A DNA stretch of 64,000 nucleotides from Bacillus pseudomycoides (GCF_002582035.1 NZ_NUQE01000020.1:10240-74239); one strand, 5' to 3'; shown: positions 37,738 to 45,510, numbered from the stretch's first letter. Translations and numbers: made by a program. Notes: a model not told the origin generated them from the letters alone.

Positions 37738-37776
37738 GCTCTTGCAACGTAGACTACGAAACGCAAGGGCTTTTTC
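37738..37776 (+). terminator. Terminator after yuzD
   Basis: GCTCTTGC and GCAAGGGC arms with a TTTTT run. It ends about 23 bases before the next ATG. Confidence 0.75.
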
Positions 37777-37798
37777 TGTGTTCGAAAGGGTGGTTAAG

Positions 37799-38089
37799 AT
37801 GAAGAAGGGCTTTGTAACAGGGAGTATAGGGCTTTTTGTAGTCAGCAGTATTGCCTATATGGAAGGAGATGCAGCGATGATTTACTCGTTAGCAGGTTGG
37901 CTGAGCCTCTTTTTCTTAGCTAGTGCGGCATTTCTTTGTATAGATGGATTCATTTTAGGAGCACGAGGGACATTTGTTTCGGTGAAGCCAACGCGAAAAG
38001 AATCCCGTTTTCAATCTGCTAAAACGAATGTGTTTGCAGCGATTCCAAATGTGGTAGCTGCGTTAGGAGTATACTTATGGGTATCGTAA
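37799..38089 (+). CDS. Small membrane protein (DUF5316-like)
   Basis: 96 aa protein with three probable membrane helices (GFVTGSIGLFVVSSIAYM, WLSLFFLASAAFLCIDGF, IPNVVAALGVYLWV). It resembles DUF5316 proteins, a tentative call. The ATG at 37799 has GAAAGGGTGG upstream. It overlaps the nucleotidyltransferase gene by 13 bases, so translation is coupled. Confidence 0.7.
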   Translation: MKKGFVTGSIGLFVVSSIAYMEGDAAMIYSLAGWLSLFFLASAAFLCIDGFILGARGTFVSVKPTRKESRFQSAKTNVFAAIPNVVAALGVYLWVS

Positions 38090-38889
38090 TGGAGCATTCT
38101 ATACCAGAAGAAGTGAAACTCTTATTAGATACATACGTGAATGGACTTCAGGAGATCGTTGCTAAAGAAAAGCTGGTTGGCGTGTATTTATACGGTTCAT
38201 TAGCATTAGCGGCATTTCAGCCGGAAACGAGTGATATTGACTTTGTAACAGTGATGACAGAACGAGTCAGTGAAGCAGAGAAAGTAAAAATACAGGAGCT
38301 ACATAAGAAACTCTATAAACACAACCTTGGTAAGAGAATGGACGGTATGTATATTCCGCTTGTTGATGTAGGAAAGCAAAATCATGAAATGTCTCCGTAT
38401 GTATACTGTTCAGAAGGAAAAATTAGCGAGGGTCATTGGGATATTAATTTTGTGACGTGGTGGACATTAAAAAATCAAGGTATTACTGTTTGGGGTAAAA
38501 AAGCAAACGAGCTTCCATATACAATAACGTGGGATGATGTTGTGAGCACAATGAAATACAATGTGGAGCAATATTGGAGCGAGAAAGTAAAACGCCCCTA
38601 TTTATTTTTGTCCACAGAATGGGTGGAGTTTGCAGTTGTAACAATGGGACGTATTATATACACGCTAGAGACGGAACGAATTGTTTCTAAAGATGAAGGA
38701 TTGCAGTATATAATGAAATCTTCTAAGCGATGGGAACCGTTGCTGCAAGATGTGTATCGCATTCGTCACAAAGAAGGGATGAAACCGTCACTATCGAGAT
38801 GGAGACGTGCTGAGATGACGAAAAAGTACTTATTGTTTGGGATAGAGGAATGTAAGAAGAAGTGGGGAAGTTTTTTCATCGCCCACTGA
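38077..38889 (+). CDS. AadA-like nucleotidyltransferase with a bcr1-derived C-terminus
   Basis: 270 aa protein. The nucleotidyltransferase motif is LYGSLALAAFQPETSDID (about residues 31-48), with GS followed by DxD. The C-terminal DUF4111-like domain suits the aminoglycoside adenylyltransferase group. No resistance can be inferred. The ATG at 38077 has AGGAG seven bases upstream. The last eight codons (KWGSFFIAH and stop) coincide with the hairpin of a bcr1 copy, so the original C-terminus was probably replaced. Confidence 0.85.
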   Translation: MGIVMEHSIPEEVKLLLDTYVNGLQEIVAKEKLVGVYLYGSLALAAFQPETSDIDFVTVMTERVSEAEKVKIQELHKKLYKHNLGKRMDGMYIPLVDVGKQNHEMSPYVYCSEGKISEGHWDINFVTWWTLKNQGITVWGKKANELPYTITWDDVVSTMKYNVEQYWSEKVKRPYLFLSTEWVEFAVVTMGRIIYTLETERIVSKDEGLQYIMKSSKRWEPLLQDVYRIRHKEGMKPSLSRWRRAEMTKKYLLFGIEECKKKWGSFFIAH

Positions 38890-38997
38890 TGGTTAGTTGA
38901 ACCAATCGGGCTTTTACGGGCAGTTATCCTCACCTATCTTCCTCATCTCTCTTTGAATCTTGAGGTGGGGTCTTACTGCCCGTTAATGCGGGATAAA
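38861..38997 (+). repeat. bcr1, 5' truncated, fused to a coding sequence
   Basis: AGTGGGGAAGTTTTTTCATC matches the first hairpin, then CCCACTGATGGTTAGTTGAACC and the remainder to GCGGGATAAA. The 5' end ATAAAGTGAAACTTCC is missing. The reading frame of the upstream gene runs into it. Confidence 0.9.
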
Positions 38998-39010
38998 GTG
39001 AAACTTCCAT
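38993..39010 (+). repeat. bcr1 end fragment
   Basis: ATAAAGTGAAACTTCCAT, only the first 18 bases of an element, joined to the previous copy through a shared ATAAA. Confidence 0.8.
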
Positions 39011-39065
39011 TTTAAAAATAGTATGTGCTACGAATTCATTACGTCAACAAATTATGTATAGGCAA

Positions 39066-39103
39066 CAGAAAAAACAAGAGCTGCATGGCGGCTCTTGTTT
39101 TTT
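39066..39103. terminator. Bidirectional terminator before yutJ stop
   Basis: AAAAAACAAGAGC pairs with GCTCTTGTTTTTT. A-run and T-run on both sides serve yutJ on the minus strand. Confidence 0.88.
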
Positions 39104-39105
39104 GT

Positions 39106-40176
39106 TTAACCATTATGATGCTTATACATCCAAAGAATACCTGATTTTAAAAGGCGAGGTACGCGGCCCATTAACGGCTGATTTGCGAGTAAACCGAAGC
39201 CGTGTTTTTTACCAAGAGAACCGAGAACACCTTTTAGTTTAATAACAGGTAGTTCTTCTGGTAATGCTTCATTATTCCAACGTTTTAATAATATTTGGAC
39301 AATTTGTTCGCCCTGACCTTCTGCAAGTTGTGCAGATGGTGCATGCGGCAGTGCAGCGCAGTCACCTAACACATATACATTCTCGTAATCCGGAATATTA
39401 TGATGTTTTGTTAACACAACCCGACCGCTATTATCGTGCTCGACAGGCATATTACGAACAACTTCATTTGCTTGAATGCCAGCTGTCCAAACGATTGCGT
39501 CGCATTCAAGTGGTTCATCGTGATTATACACAATATTTGGCTCTACTTTTGTAATGTTTGAGTTGCGAATGATTGTAACATTATGTTTCAAAAACCACTC
39601 TTCTACGTATCTACTTAATTTTTCTGGGAACGGGAAAAGAATGCGATCTTTTCGGTCGAATAAATAAATATTTAAATCTGGACGGCTTTCGCGAAGTTCG
39701 CTTGCTACTTCAACGCCGCTTAGCCCAGCTCCTACAACAGCAACTGTTGCATGTGGCTCTAAACCGTTTAGTTGTTGATATGTTTGACGAACTTGTTCAA
39801 TGGATTGAAGGCTATACGTATTTTCCTTTGCCCCTGGAACGTTGTGATAGTTGTCTTCACAACCAAGTCCAATAATTAAGTCATCATAATTCACAATTTC
39901 ACCGTCATCAAGATGAACGGCTTTGTTTTCTAAATCAACATTAGTTATAGTCCCGTATTGAATATTAAGTCGTGGATGTTCTGGAAATGGAATGCGAATA
40001 TGCGTTTCAGAAATCGTTCCTGCTACTAATGCGTAGTATTCTGTTTTAAAACAGTGATACGGTACCTTGTCGATTAATGTCACTTGAACATCATCCGGAA
40101 GTTGGTTGCTCGGAAGAAGACGCTGCAAAACTCTCATTCCACCGTAGCCCCCACCAAGTATTACGAGGTGCTTCAT
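39106..40176 (-). CDS. yutJ: NAD(P)/FAD-dependent oxidoreductase YutJ
   Basis: 356 aa NDH-2-like flavoprotein. The FAD motif is VILGGGYGGMRVLQRL (residues 4-19), the NADH motif VAVVGAGLSGVEVASEL, and the third FAD contact YVLGDCAAL. It probably passes electrons from NADH to quinone or another acceptor. It is shorter than YumB, also in this window, and lacks part of the membrane-binding C-terminus (inference). GGGG precedes the ATG on the minus strand. Confidence 0.9.
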   Translation of the reverse strand: MKHLVILGGGYGGMRVLQRLLPSNQLPDDVQVTLIDKVPYHCFKTEYYALVAGTISETHIRIPFPEHPRLNIQYGTITNVDLENKAVHLDDGEIVNYDDLIIGLGCEDNYHNVPGAKENTYSLQSIEQVRQTYQQLNGLEPHATVAVVGAGLSGVEVASELRESRPDLNIYLFDRKDRILFPFPEKLSRYVEEWFLKHNVTIIRNSNITKVEPNIVYNHDEPLECDAIVWTAGIQANEVVRNMPVEHDNSGRVVLTKHHNIPDYENVYVLGDCAALPHAPSAQLAEGQGEQIVQILLKRWNNEALPEELPVIKLKGVLGSLGKKHGFGLLANQPLMGRVPRLLKSGILWMYKHHNG

Positions 40177-40506
40177 GATGGATTACCCCTTTTCTGTTGA
40201 AATATCCCCTAATCATAAAAAGTTTTTATATTACAAAAATATTTTGACTTTACCCACTCAAATTATATCGAATTTAGAAGCAAATAACAATGTATGAAAG
40301 CATAATCTGTTGTACAATAAGAAGAAAAGTGGGTCGATTTGTGAAAAAATTGTAGAATGCTGCAGTTTTCGACCGAAAAGTGCTTTTTATCAAGGATTAC
40401 AGAATGAAACGATTGAAAATTGTAGTCGTTTCAGCTCGATTTATACAACATCTTAGTTTTACTGTTATAAAACAAGGGTTAATATATAGATGTAGGGGGG
40501 ATAAGG
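40177..40506. other. Divergent intergenic region yutJ-yuzB
   Basis: This region holds two divergent promoters that I cannot place exactly. A GGTCGA/TCGACC dyad with a wide loop sits at about 40332-40374. No gene or repeat was seen. Confidence 0.5.
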
Positions 40507-40746
40507 GTGATTAAACCGTTAATTGAATTTTGTGTCAGCAATCTTGCGAGCGGTGCGCAAAGGGCACGTGAACAACTGGAGAAAGATCCGAATTTAGATG
40601 TGATTGAGTATGGTTGTCTTGGCTATTGCGGCGTTTGTTTTGAAGGACTGTATGCACTTGTGAACGGTGAAGTTGTAAAAGGTGAAACACCGGACGAACT
40701 TGTGAAAAACATATACGATTATTTAGATGAAAATCCGATGTTTTAA
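40507..40746 (+). CDS. yuzB: DUF1450 protein YuzB
   Basis: 79 aa protein with three cysteines in [18 protein letters not shown]. The [10 protein letters not shown] pattern is the DUF1450 hallmark and hints at a redox or metal role. The start is GTG with GGGGGGAT upstream. The position between yutJ and dapF matches B. subtilis. Confidence 0.9.
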   Translation: MIKPLIEFCVSNLASGAQRAREQLEKDPNLDVIEYGCLGYCGVCFEGLYALVNGEVVKGETPDELVKNIYDYLDENPMF

Positions 40747-40773
40747 GACGTTGCGACGTGGCAGCGTCTTTTT
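40744..40773 (+). terminator. Terminator after yuzB
   Basis: AAGACGTTGC and GCAGCGTCTT arms with a TTTT run. Confidence 0.8.
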
Positions 40774-40837
40774 AAAAACGCATAAAATCATCTCGAAGGA
40801 ACAGGCTAACAGGTGCAGCAATTGCTGATATATATAT

Positions 40838-40989
40838 ATAAAGTGAAACTTCCATCAGTGGGGGGCATCCCCCACTGATGGAAAGCTCTCACCAATCGGG
40901 CTCTAACGGGCAGTTATCCCACACCTATCTTCTTCGTCGTCTCTTAATCTTGAGGTGGGGGTCTTACTGCCCTAAAGTAGCGGGATAAA
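40838..40989 (+). repeat. bcr1, full length
   Basis: Complete from ATAAAGTGAAACTTCC to CCCTAAAGTAGCGGGATAAA. The CCCTAAAGTAGCGGG end variant also occurs at 46276-46324. Confidence 0.92.
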
Positions 40990-41023
40990 AAAAGAAAGCC
41001 CTTTGTTGAAGGGCTTTTTTCTT
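40990..41023 (+). terminator. Terminator-like hairpin upstream of dapF
   Basis: AAAGCCCTT and AAGGGCTTTT arms with a T-run. It lies immediately after bcr1, with no gene of its own. Confidence 0.75.
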
Positions 41024-41039
41024 ACACGATATGTGTAAG
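41021..41039. promoter_or_regulatory. Perfect inverted repeat upstream of dapF
   Basis: CTTACAC-GATAT-GTGTAAG is a perfect 7-5-7 inverted repeat, 117 bases before the dapF ATG. It could be an operator; the cognate protein is unknown. Confidence 0.5.
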
Positions 41040-41156
41040 AACGACCTTGTTACGCCAAAATTGTCGTTGAATATGAGAAACGGGGGACATTCTTATTGTT
41101 TTCCAAAAGCGCTCATTTTATACTTATAACAATAAAAAATTTTGGAGTGAAACAAT

Positions 41157-42023
41157 ATGGAACAACTTTCTTTCACAAAAATGCACGGGCTTGGAAATAA
41201 TTATATTTATGTGAATATGTTTGAAGAGAAAATTGCAGAAGAACATCTAGCGAAAGTTGCTGAAAAAGTGTCGAATGTGAATACGGGAATTGGTTCTGAC
41301 GGAATGATCTTAATTTGTCCATCTGACGTTGCTCCTGTAAAGATGCGTATTTTTAATAAAGACGGTTCAGAAGGAAAAAGCTGCGGGAATGGATTGCGCT
41401 GCGTTGCAAAGTACGCATATGAGCATAAATTAGTAGAAGAGACTGTTTTTACAATCGAAACGTTAGCAGGAATTGTTACAGCAGAAGTATCAGTTGAAGA
41501 TGGAATTGTAGCTTCAGCTACGATTGATATGGGTGCACCGCGATTAAAACGCACGGATTTACCGATGCTAGGTGAAGGAGAAACACCATTTATTCGTGAA
41601 GATTTTCTTTATAGCAACCATCGTTATACATTTACAGCTGTCTCAATGGGGAATCCGCACGCTGTTATTTTTGTAGATGATATTGACGAAGCGCCGCTTA
41701 CAACATTAGGACCTGTACTAGAAACACACGAGATGTTCCCAGAAAGCGTGAATGTAGAATTTATTGAAATACTAAATCATCGTGAAATGCATTTCCGTGT
41801 ATGGGAACGTGGTTCTGGGATTACACAAGCGTGTGGAACAGGAGCATGTGCCGCAGTTGTAGCTGCAATCTTGAATGGAAAGATGAAGCGCGGGCAAGAA
41901 ATCACTGTTCATTTAGCGGGCGGAGATTTAATGATTACGTGGACAGAAGAAGGAACAGTTTTAATGAATGGTCCAGCAGAGGTCACTTGCAGTGGTGTAT
42001 ATTATTATAAGATTGAAGAGTAA
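41157..42023 (+). CDS. dapF: Diaminopimelate epimerase
   Basis: 288 aa enzyme that converts LL- to meso-diaminopimelate for lysine and peptidoglycan. The two catalytic cysteines are in SCGNGLRC (Cys76) and QACGTGACA (Cys226). The length is typical. TTGGAGTG precedes the ATG. It is followed by yutM, as in B. subtilis, where the gene was called yutL. Confidence 0.96.
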   Translation: MEQLSFTKMHGLGNNYIYVNMFEEKIAEEHLAKVAEKVSNVNTGIGSDGMILICPSDVAPVKMRIFNKDGSEGKSCGNGLRCVAKYAYEHKLVEETVFTIETLAGIVTAEVSVEDGIVASATIDMGAPRLKRTDLPMLGEGETPFIREDFLYSNHRYTFTAVSMGNPHAVIFVDDIDEAPLTTLGPVLETHEMFPESVNVEFIEILNHREMHFRVWERGSGITQACGTGACAAVVAAILNGKMKRGQEITVHLAGGDLMITWTEEGTVLMNGPAEVTCSGVYYYKIEE

Positions 42024-42064
42024 AGAGGTATAATAAAACGAGAGAAGAAAGGAAGGTGGATTTT

Positions 42065-42418
42065 ATGATTACTGTAACAGAACAAGCGGCATATCAAATT
42101 AAAGATATGTTAAAAGATGCCGAAGATGGAGAGAAATACGTTCGCCTTGCAGTGCACGGCGGTGGATGCAGCGGACTTTCTTACGGCTTAGGATTTGAAA
42201 GAGAACCAAATGAAGACGACACAGTTCTTGAATTTTTCGGTGTTGAATTTGTTATTGATAAAGAAAGTGCTCCGATTGTAAAAGGAGTAAAAATCGATTA
42301 TAAGCAATCTATGCTTGGCGGCGGGTTTACAATCGACAATCCAAATGCAATCGCATCATGCGGCTGCGGATCATCGTTCCGCACAGCAACGAATGCTGGT
42401 AAGCCTGAAGAGTGCTAA
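42065..42418 (+). CDS. yutM: HesB/IscA-type Fe-S protein YutM
   Basis: 117 aa A-type Fe-S carrier. The three conserved cysteines are in GGGCSGLSYGLGF and ASCGCGSSF. It would help mature cluster proteins. The ATG at 42065 follows GGAAGGTGG, and an in-frame GTG within that site is rejected. It is 41 bases downstream of dapF. Confidence 0.94.
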   Translation: MITVTEQAAYQIKDMLKDAEDGEKYVRLAVHGGGCSGLSYGLGFEREPNEDDTVLEFFGVEFVIDKESAPIVKGVKIDYKQSMLGGGFTIDNPNAIASCGCGSSFRTATNAGKPEEC

Positions 42419-42512
42419 TGCAACGAGTATTGAGTATTTAATGGAATATGAGATGCTGCTAAAGAAGCCCTATTTCGGGTTTAATCAAATAGGTATCTCA
42501 TTCGTTATAAAT

Positions 42513-42548
42513 GAAAAACGCTTGGGTTCGTTCAAGCGTTTTTTTTAT
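42513..42548 (+). terminator. Terminator after yutM
   Basis: AAAAACGCTTG and CAAGCGTTTTT arms around an eight-base loop, ending in a long T-run. Confidence 0.87.
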
Positions 42549-42588
42549 TGTTGATTTCTAATAAAATCATGACAAAAATTCAATACTA

Positions 42589-42642
42589 ATAAAGTGAAAC
42601 TTCCATTAGTGGGGGCTTACTGCCCGCGAATAGCGGGATAAA
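42589..42642 (+). repeat. Mini-bcr1, 54 bp
   Basis: ATAAAGTGAAACTTCCATTA is joined through GTGGGGG to CTTACTGCCCGCGAATAGCG. The whole middle is absent. The hairpin CCCGCGAATAGCGGG ends 15 bases before the ATG of the small gene that follows. Confidence 0.9.
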
Positions 42643-42657
42643 AAAGAGGTGATTTTG

Positions 42658-42828
42658 ATGGGAAAATGGAATGAACAGGCGGCACCAAATAATAATTTGC
42701 CAGCTAGCACAATCCGTTCATCTGAACTCCTGTTAGGAAAGAAAGCAGATCATGAATTTTCAGAGGAGCTTTCCGATGGCGGAGAACGAGATAAAAACAT
42801 TCAGATACTGAAAAACAGTCCTAAATAG
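42658..42828 (+). CDS. Small hydrophilic protein, unrecognised
   Basis: 56 aa protein starting MGKWNEQAAPNNNLPASTIR and rich in charged and polar residues. Evidence that it is real: GAGGTGAT at a good distance from the ATG, a complete frame, and a strong terminator right after the stop. It has no membrane segment or signal peptide. I do not recognise the family. A mini-bcr1 occupies its 5' leader. Confidence 0.65.
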   Translation: MGKWNEQAAPNNNLPASTIRSSELLLGKKADHEFSEELSDGGERDKNIQILKNSPK

Positions 42829-42839
42829 AAAAACTCATG

Positions 42840-42876
42840 CAGTGGTGACGATGAAAAAATCGTCACTATTTTTTGT
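42840..42876 (+). terminator. Terminator of the 56-aa gene
   Basis: AGTGGTGACGAT and ATCGTCACTATT arms around GAAAAA, followed by T residues. Confidence 0.85.
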
Positions 42877-43065
42877 TTTATTCCATATTCTCCTAAAAAT
42901 AAATTTCGGAATTATCTGTCAAATATAAGAGGATTATTGTATAGTTTAAATATTAGATTACCTAGGAAGGACTATGCAGCAATGAGTGATGTTATACTAT
43001 TACTTTCGAGAAAAAGATATTAACTTTGTTTTTTATTTTATTACTATCATAAGGGGGGAGTATAC

Positions 43066-44403
43066 ATGGAACAACAAGGCTTGAAACGCGAACTGCAACC
43101 GCGTCATATTAGGCTTATGGCAATAGGTGGGATGATCGGGACAGGGATTTTCAAAGGAAGTGCAGATACAATTTCAGCCGCGGGACCCGCCATTGTTTTT
43201 TCTTATTTATTTGCAGGATTTCTTCTTCTCATTGTTATGAGTGCAATAGCGGAAATGGCTATCGCTTATCCTGGTTTAAACATTCAAGGAATGATTCAAA
43301 AAGCTTTCGGTTCTCGTTTTGCCTTTGTCGTTGGTTGGCTCTACTGGGTCGACTGGATTTTAGTTATTATTGTTGAGGTTTTGGCAGGGGGGAGTTTTTT
43401 ACAATATTGGATTCCATCCGCTCCTTTATGGCTGCTTAGTCTAGCATGTACTGCGTTTCTTCTCTTTATCAATTTAATTAGCGTCAAACTTTACGGTGAA
43501 ATAGAGTTTTGGCTTGCGAGTATCAAAATTATTACTCTTGTTTTATTTATTCTGCTTGGTTTTGCCTTATTATTTGGCTTCATTCCAAATCACGAAGCAG
43601 TATATTTCGAAAACTATACAAGTCACGGCGGATTCTTTCCAAAAGGATTGGGTAGTATTTTCACAGCACTCTTAATCGTTGTCTTTTCTTTCGGAGGATC
43701 AGAATTAATCGGATTAACTGTAACAGAAACGAAAAACGTGGAACAGACGCTTCCTAAAGTAGTAAAGGGGGTCATGTTCCGAGTGGTTTTATTTTACACA
43801 TTACCTATTCTCATCATCACTGGACTTATCCCTTGGGACGAAGTAGGAAAGCAAGGTAGTCCTTTCGTACAGGTTTTCTCTGCAACCGGATTACAAGGTG
43901 TAGCACATATTATGAATTTTATTTTATTGACTGCTGTGTTGTCGGCTGCTAATTCAGGAATGTATGCTACTTCTCGTATTTTGTATTCTCTAGCGCAAAA
44001 TAACGAAGCTCCAGCTCTATTCTCTCGTCTTACTAAGCGCGGTGTTCCTGTCTGGGGGGTTCTCGTTAGTGGCATTGGCTTATTAATTGGATCTTTTATC
44101 GCGTTCCTTACACCGGAGCATGTCTTTGCCTATCTGATGTCTATCCCAGGCTTTACTGTTTTACTTATTTGGACTAGTATTTGCCTTGCGCAATTCAAGT
44201 TGCGTAAACAGTATTCTAAAATGCCGTATTTTCGCGTGTGGTTATTCCCGTACAGCACCTTGTTTGCCGCAGCTGCTTTGGCAATTATTTTTATCTTCTT
44301 CTTGTTTAACGGAGGCAATATCATTAACTCCATTGTATGCGTAAGTATTCTTATCCTTTTATCCGTTCTATCTATTTTGGTGGGTAGGAAGGAATCGAAA
44401 TAA
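43066..44403 (+). CDS. Amino acid permease (APC family)
   Basis: 445 aa transporter with about 12 membrane helices. The N-terminus LKRELQPRHIRLMAIGGMIG, followed by TGIFKGSA, is characteristic of the amino acid transporter (AAT) group of APC permeases, where it lines the substrate site. The substrate is not determined. GGGGGGAG precedes the ATG. It is monocistronic with a terminator. Confidence 0.92.
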   Translation: MEQQGLKRELQPRHIRLMAIGGMIGTGIFKGSADTISAAGPAIVFSYLFAGFLLLIVMSAIAEMAIAYPGLNIQGMIQKAFGSRFAFVVGWLYWVDWILVIIVEVLAGGSFLQYWIPSAPLWLLSLACTAFLLFINLISVKLYGEIEFWLASIKIITLVLFILLGFALLFGFIPNHEAVYFENYTSHGGFFPKGLGSIFTALLIVVFSFGGSELIGLTVTETKNVEQTLPKVVKGVMFRVVLFYTLPILIITGLIPWDEVGKQGSPFVQVFSATGLQGVAHIMNFILLTAVLSAANSGMYATSRILYSLAQNNEAPALFSRLTKRGVPVWGVLVSGIGLLIGSFIAFLTPEHVFAYLMSIPGFTVLLIWTSICLAQFKLRKQYSKMPYFRVWLFPYSTLFAAAALAIIFIFFLFNGGNIINSIVCVSILILLSVLSILVGRKESK

Positions 44404-44413
44404 ATATTTTCAA

Positions 44414-44440
44414 CAAAAAAAGTCGCGTGAAGCGGCTTTT
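44414..44440 (+). terminator. Terminator after the permease gene
   Basis: AAAAAAAGTCGC pairs with GCGGCTTTTTTT around a short loop. Confidence 0.85.
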
Positions 44441-44603
44441 TTTGTTTTAGCATTTCCATTTTATTAAAGAGAAAAGCTTCTGCAAGACTTTAACAGAATG
44501 TATATTCCATACATGGTTAGTTCATATAACATGTTTGCAAAAAAATTAGATGATAAATAGTAAGTATGGAAAAATAATTCTTCACATAACGTTCAAAAAA
44601 TGT

Positions 44604-44632
44604 TTGAAAAATCAAAAAAGTCATAGTATTAT
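44604..44632 (+). promoter_or_regulatory. Promoter of FbpB-type copy 1
   Basis: TTGAAA (44604-44609) and TATTAT (44627-44632) with 17 bp between. A TTCAAA-N5-TTTGAA inverted repeat overlaps the -35. Confidence 0.6.
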
Positions 44633-44692
44633 TTAGGTAAGTTGAATTTTTCGACAAATAAAGACAAATATTTACAAATGGTGAGAGGTTTT

Positions 44693-44722
44693 ATGGTTGT
44701 ATTTTTCATTCTACATCTTTGA
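44693..44722 (+). CDS. Possible 9-aa leader peptide, copy 1
   Basis: ATG-started micro-frame encoding MVVFFILHL, with GAGAGG upstream. The same peptide is encoded in copy 2 from a GTG start. It lies between the promoter and the FbpB-type gene, so it could couple or attenuate expression. The high duplication identity means conservation is weak evidence. Confidence 0.4.
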   Translation: MVVFFILHL

Positions 44723-44749
44723 TTCCAAAGAAAATAAGGAGGAATGATT

Positions 44750-44899
44750 ATGAGAAAAAAGCACCGTAAATTACCCAGTAAATCATTTAAAGAATTAGTG
44801 CAAGAAAATAAACAAAAGATACTTAATGACAAACAAGAATTGGAAAGAATTGAACAACGAATTGAACAACGTCATATAATTAAAACACCAGCCTCATAA
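44750..44899 (+). CDS. FbpB-family small basic protein, copy 1
   Basis: 49 aa protein beginning MRKKHRKLPSKSFKELVQEN, with alternating lysine and glutamate and a helical end (ELERIEQRIEQRH). It matches the FbpB family of small basic proteins, which in B. subtilis help the iron-sparing sRNA FsrA. AAGGAGG lies seven bases before ATG 44750. The stop overlaps the terminator hairpin. Confidence 0.75.
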   Translation: MRKKHRKLPSKSFKELVQENKQKILNDKQELERIEQRIEQRHIIKTPAS

Positions 44900-44913
44900 T
44901 GGCTGGCTTTTTT
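44887..44913 (+). terminator. Terminator of FbpB-type copy 1
   Basis: CCAGCC and GGCTGG arms around TCATAAT, followed by a T-run. The loop contains the TAA stop codon. Confidence 0.85.
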
Positions 44914-44914
44914 A

Positions 44915-45056
44915 TTTATCTCGCTTTAACGGGCAGTAAGACCCCCACCTCAAGATTCAGAGAGAAGCAAAGAAGATAGGGGAATAACTGCCCGTAAAAG
45001 ACCGAGTGGTTCAACTAACCGTCAGTGGGGCCCACACTGATGGAAGTTTCACTTTA
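44915..45056 (-). repeat. bcr1, full length, between two FbpB units
   Basis: TTTATCTCGCTTTAACGGGC to AAGTTTCACTTTAT. It fills the junction of the duplication, starting two bases after the copy-1 terminator and merging into the first bases of copy 2. Confidence 0.9.
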
Positions 45057-45198
45057 TTAAAAAAGCTTCTGCAAGACTTTAACAGAATGCATATTCCATA
45101 CATGATTAGTTAACATGAAATTTTTAGGGAAAATCCTCAGATAATTAATGGTAACTTGGGAAAAATTATTTTTCACATAACGTTCAAATAAATAATGT

Positions 45199-45225
45199 TT
45201 GAAAAATCAAAAGTTATAGTATTAT
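45199..45225 (+). promoter_or_regulatory. Promoter of FbpB-type copy 2
   Basis: TTGAAA (45199-45204) and TATTAT (45220-45225), but only 15 bp apart because of a two-base deletion. It is probably weaker than copy 1. Confidence 0.5.
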
Positions 45226-45287
45226 TTAGGTAGGTTGAATTTTTCGACAAATAAAGACAATTTTTTTTATAAAAATCGAGAAGTTTT

Positions 45288-45317
45288 GTGGTTGTATTTT
45301 TCATTCTACATCTTTGA
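45288..45317 (+). CDS. Possible 9-aa leader peptide, copy 2
   Basis: GTG-started frame encoding the same MVVFFILHL as in copy 1. The start codon changed but the peptide is unchanged. Confidence 0.35.
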   Translation: MVVFFILHL

Positions 45318-45344
45318 TACCAAAGGAAATAAGGAGGAATGATT

Positions 45345-45494
45345 ATGACAAAAAATCCCCGTAAATTACTCAGTAAATCATTTAAAGAATTAGTACAAGA
45401 AAATAAACAAAAGATACTTAATGATAAACAAGCGATGGAAAAAATTGAACAAAGAATTGAACAACGTTATATAATTACAAAACCAGCCTCATAA
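45345..45494 (+). CDS. FbpB-family small basic protein, copy 2
   Basis: 49 aa protein MTKNPRKLLSKSFKELVQEN and onward, with its last third near identical to copy 1 (KIEQRIEQRYIITKPAS). It has the same ribosome site AAGGAGG and overlapping terminator. Changes relative to copy 1 are in frame, so both copies appear functional. Confidence 0.75.
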   Translation: MTKNPRKLLSKSFKELVQENKQKILNDKQAMEKIEQRIEQRYIITKPAS

Positions 45495-45507
45495 TGGCTG
45501 GTTTTTT
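45480..45507 (+). terminator. Terminator of FbpB-type copy 2
   Basis: AACCAGCC and GGCTGGTT arms, followed by TTTT. The loop holds the stop codon. Confidence 0.85.
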
Positions 45508-45510
45508 CAT

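Larger units (their letters stand above)
44460..44913 (+). repeat. FbpB-type unit, copy 1 of a 450-bp duplication
   Basis: This unit contains promoter, 5' leader, micro-gene and terminator, and is repeated at 45054-45507. It starts AAAGCTTCTGCAAGACTTTA in both copies and ends with the ACCAGCCTCATAATGGCTGG terminator in both. A bcr1 lies exactly between them. Confidence 0.85.
45054..45507 (+). repeat. FbpB-type unit, copy 2 of the duplication
   Basis: Same order of parts as copy 1. Differences include small indels in the upstream region and changed codons within the gene. Confidence 0.85.

Noticed and set aside
38077-38889. The nucleotidyltransferase as the MntA partner of the HepT-like YutE.
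   Set aside because: It is 7 kb away, has an AadA-like size and layout, and is coupled to a different gene.
44460-44749. Fur box upstream of the FbpB-type genes.
   Set aside because: Only weak half-matches (GATGATAAATAG, GATAATTAATGG) were seen, not a GATAATGATTATC-type dyad. A Fur link remains only a family-based expectation.
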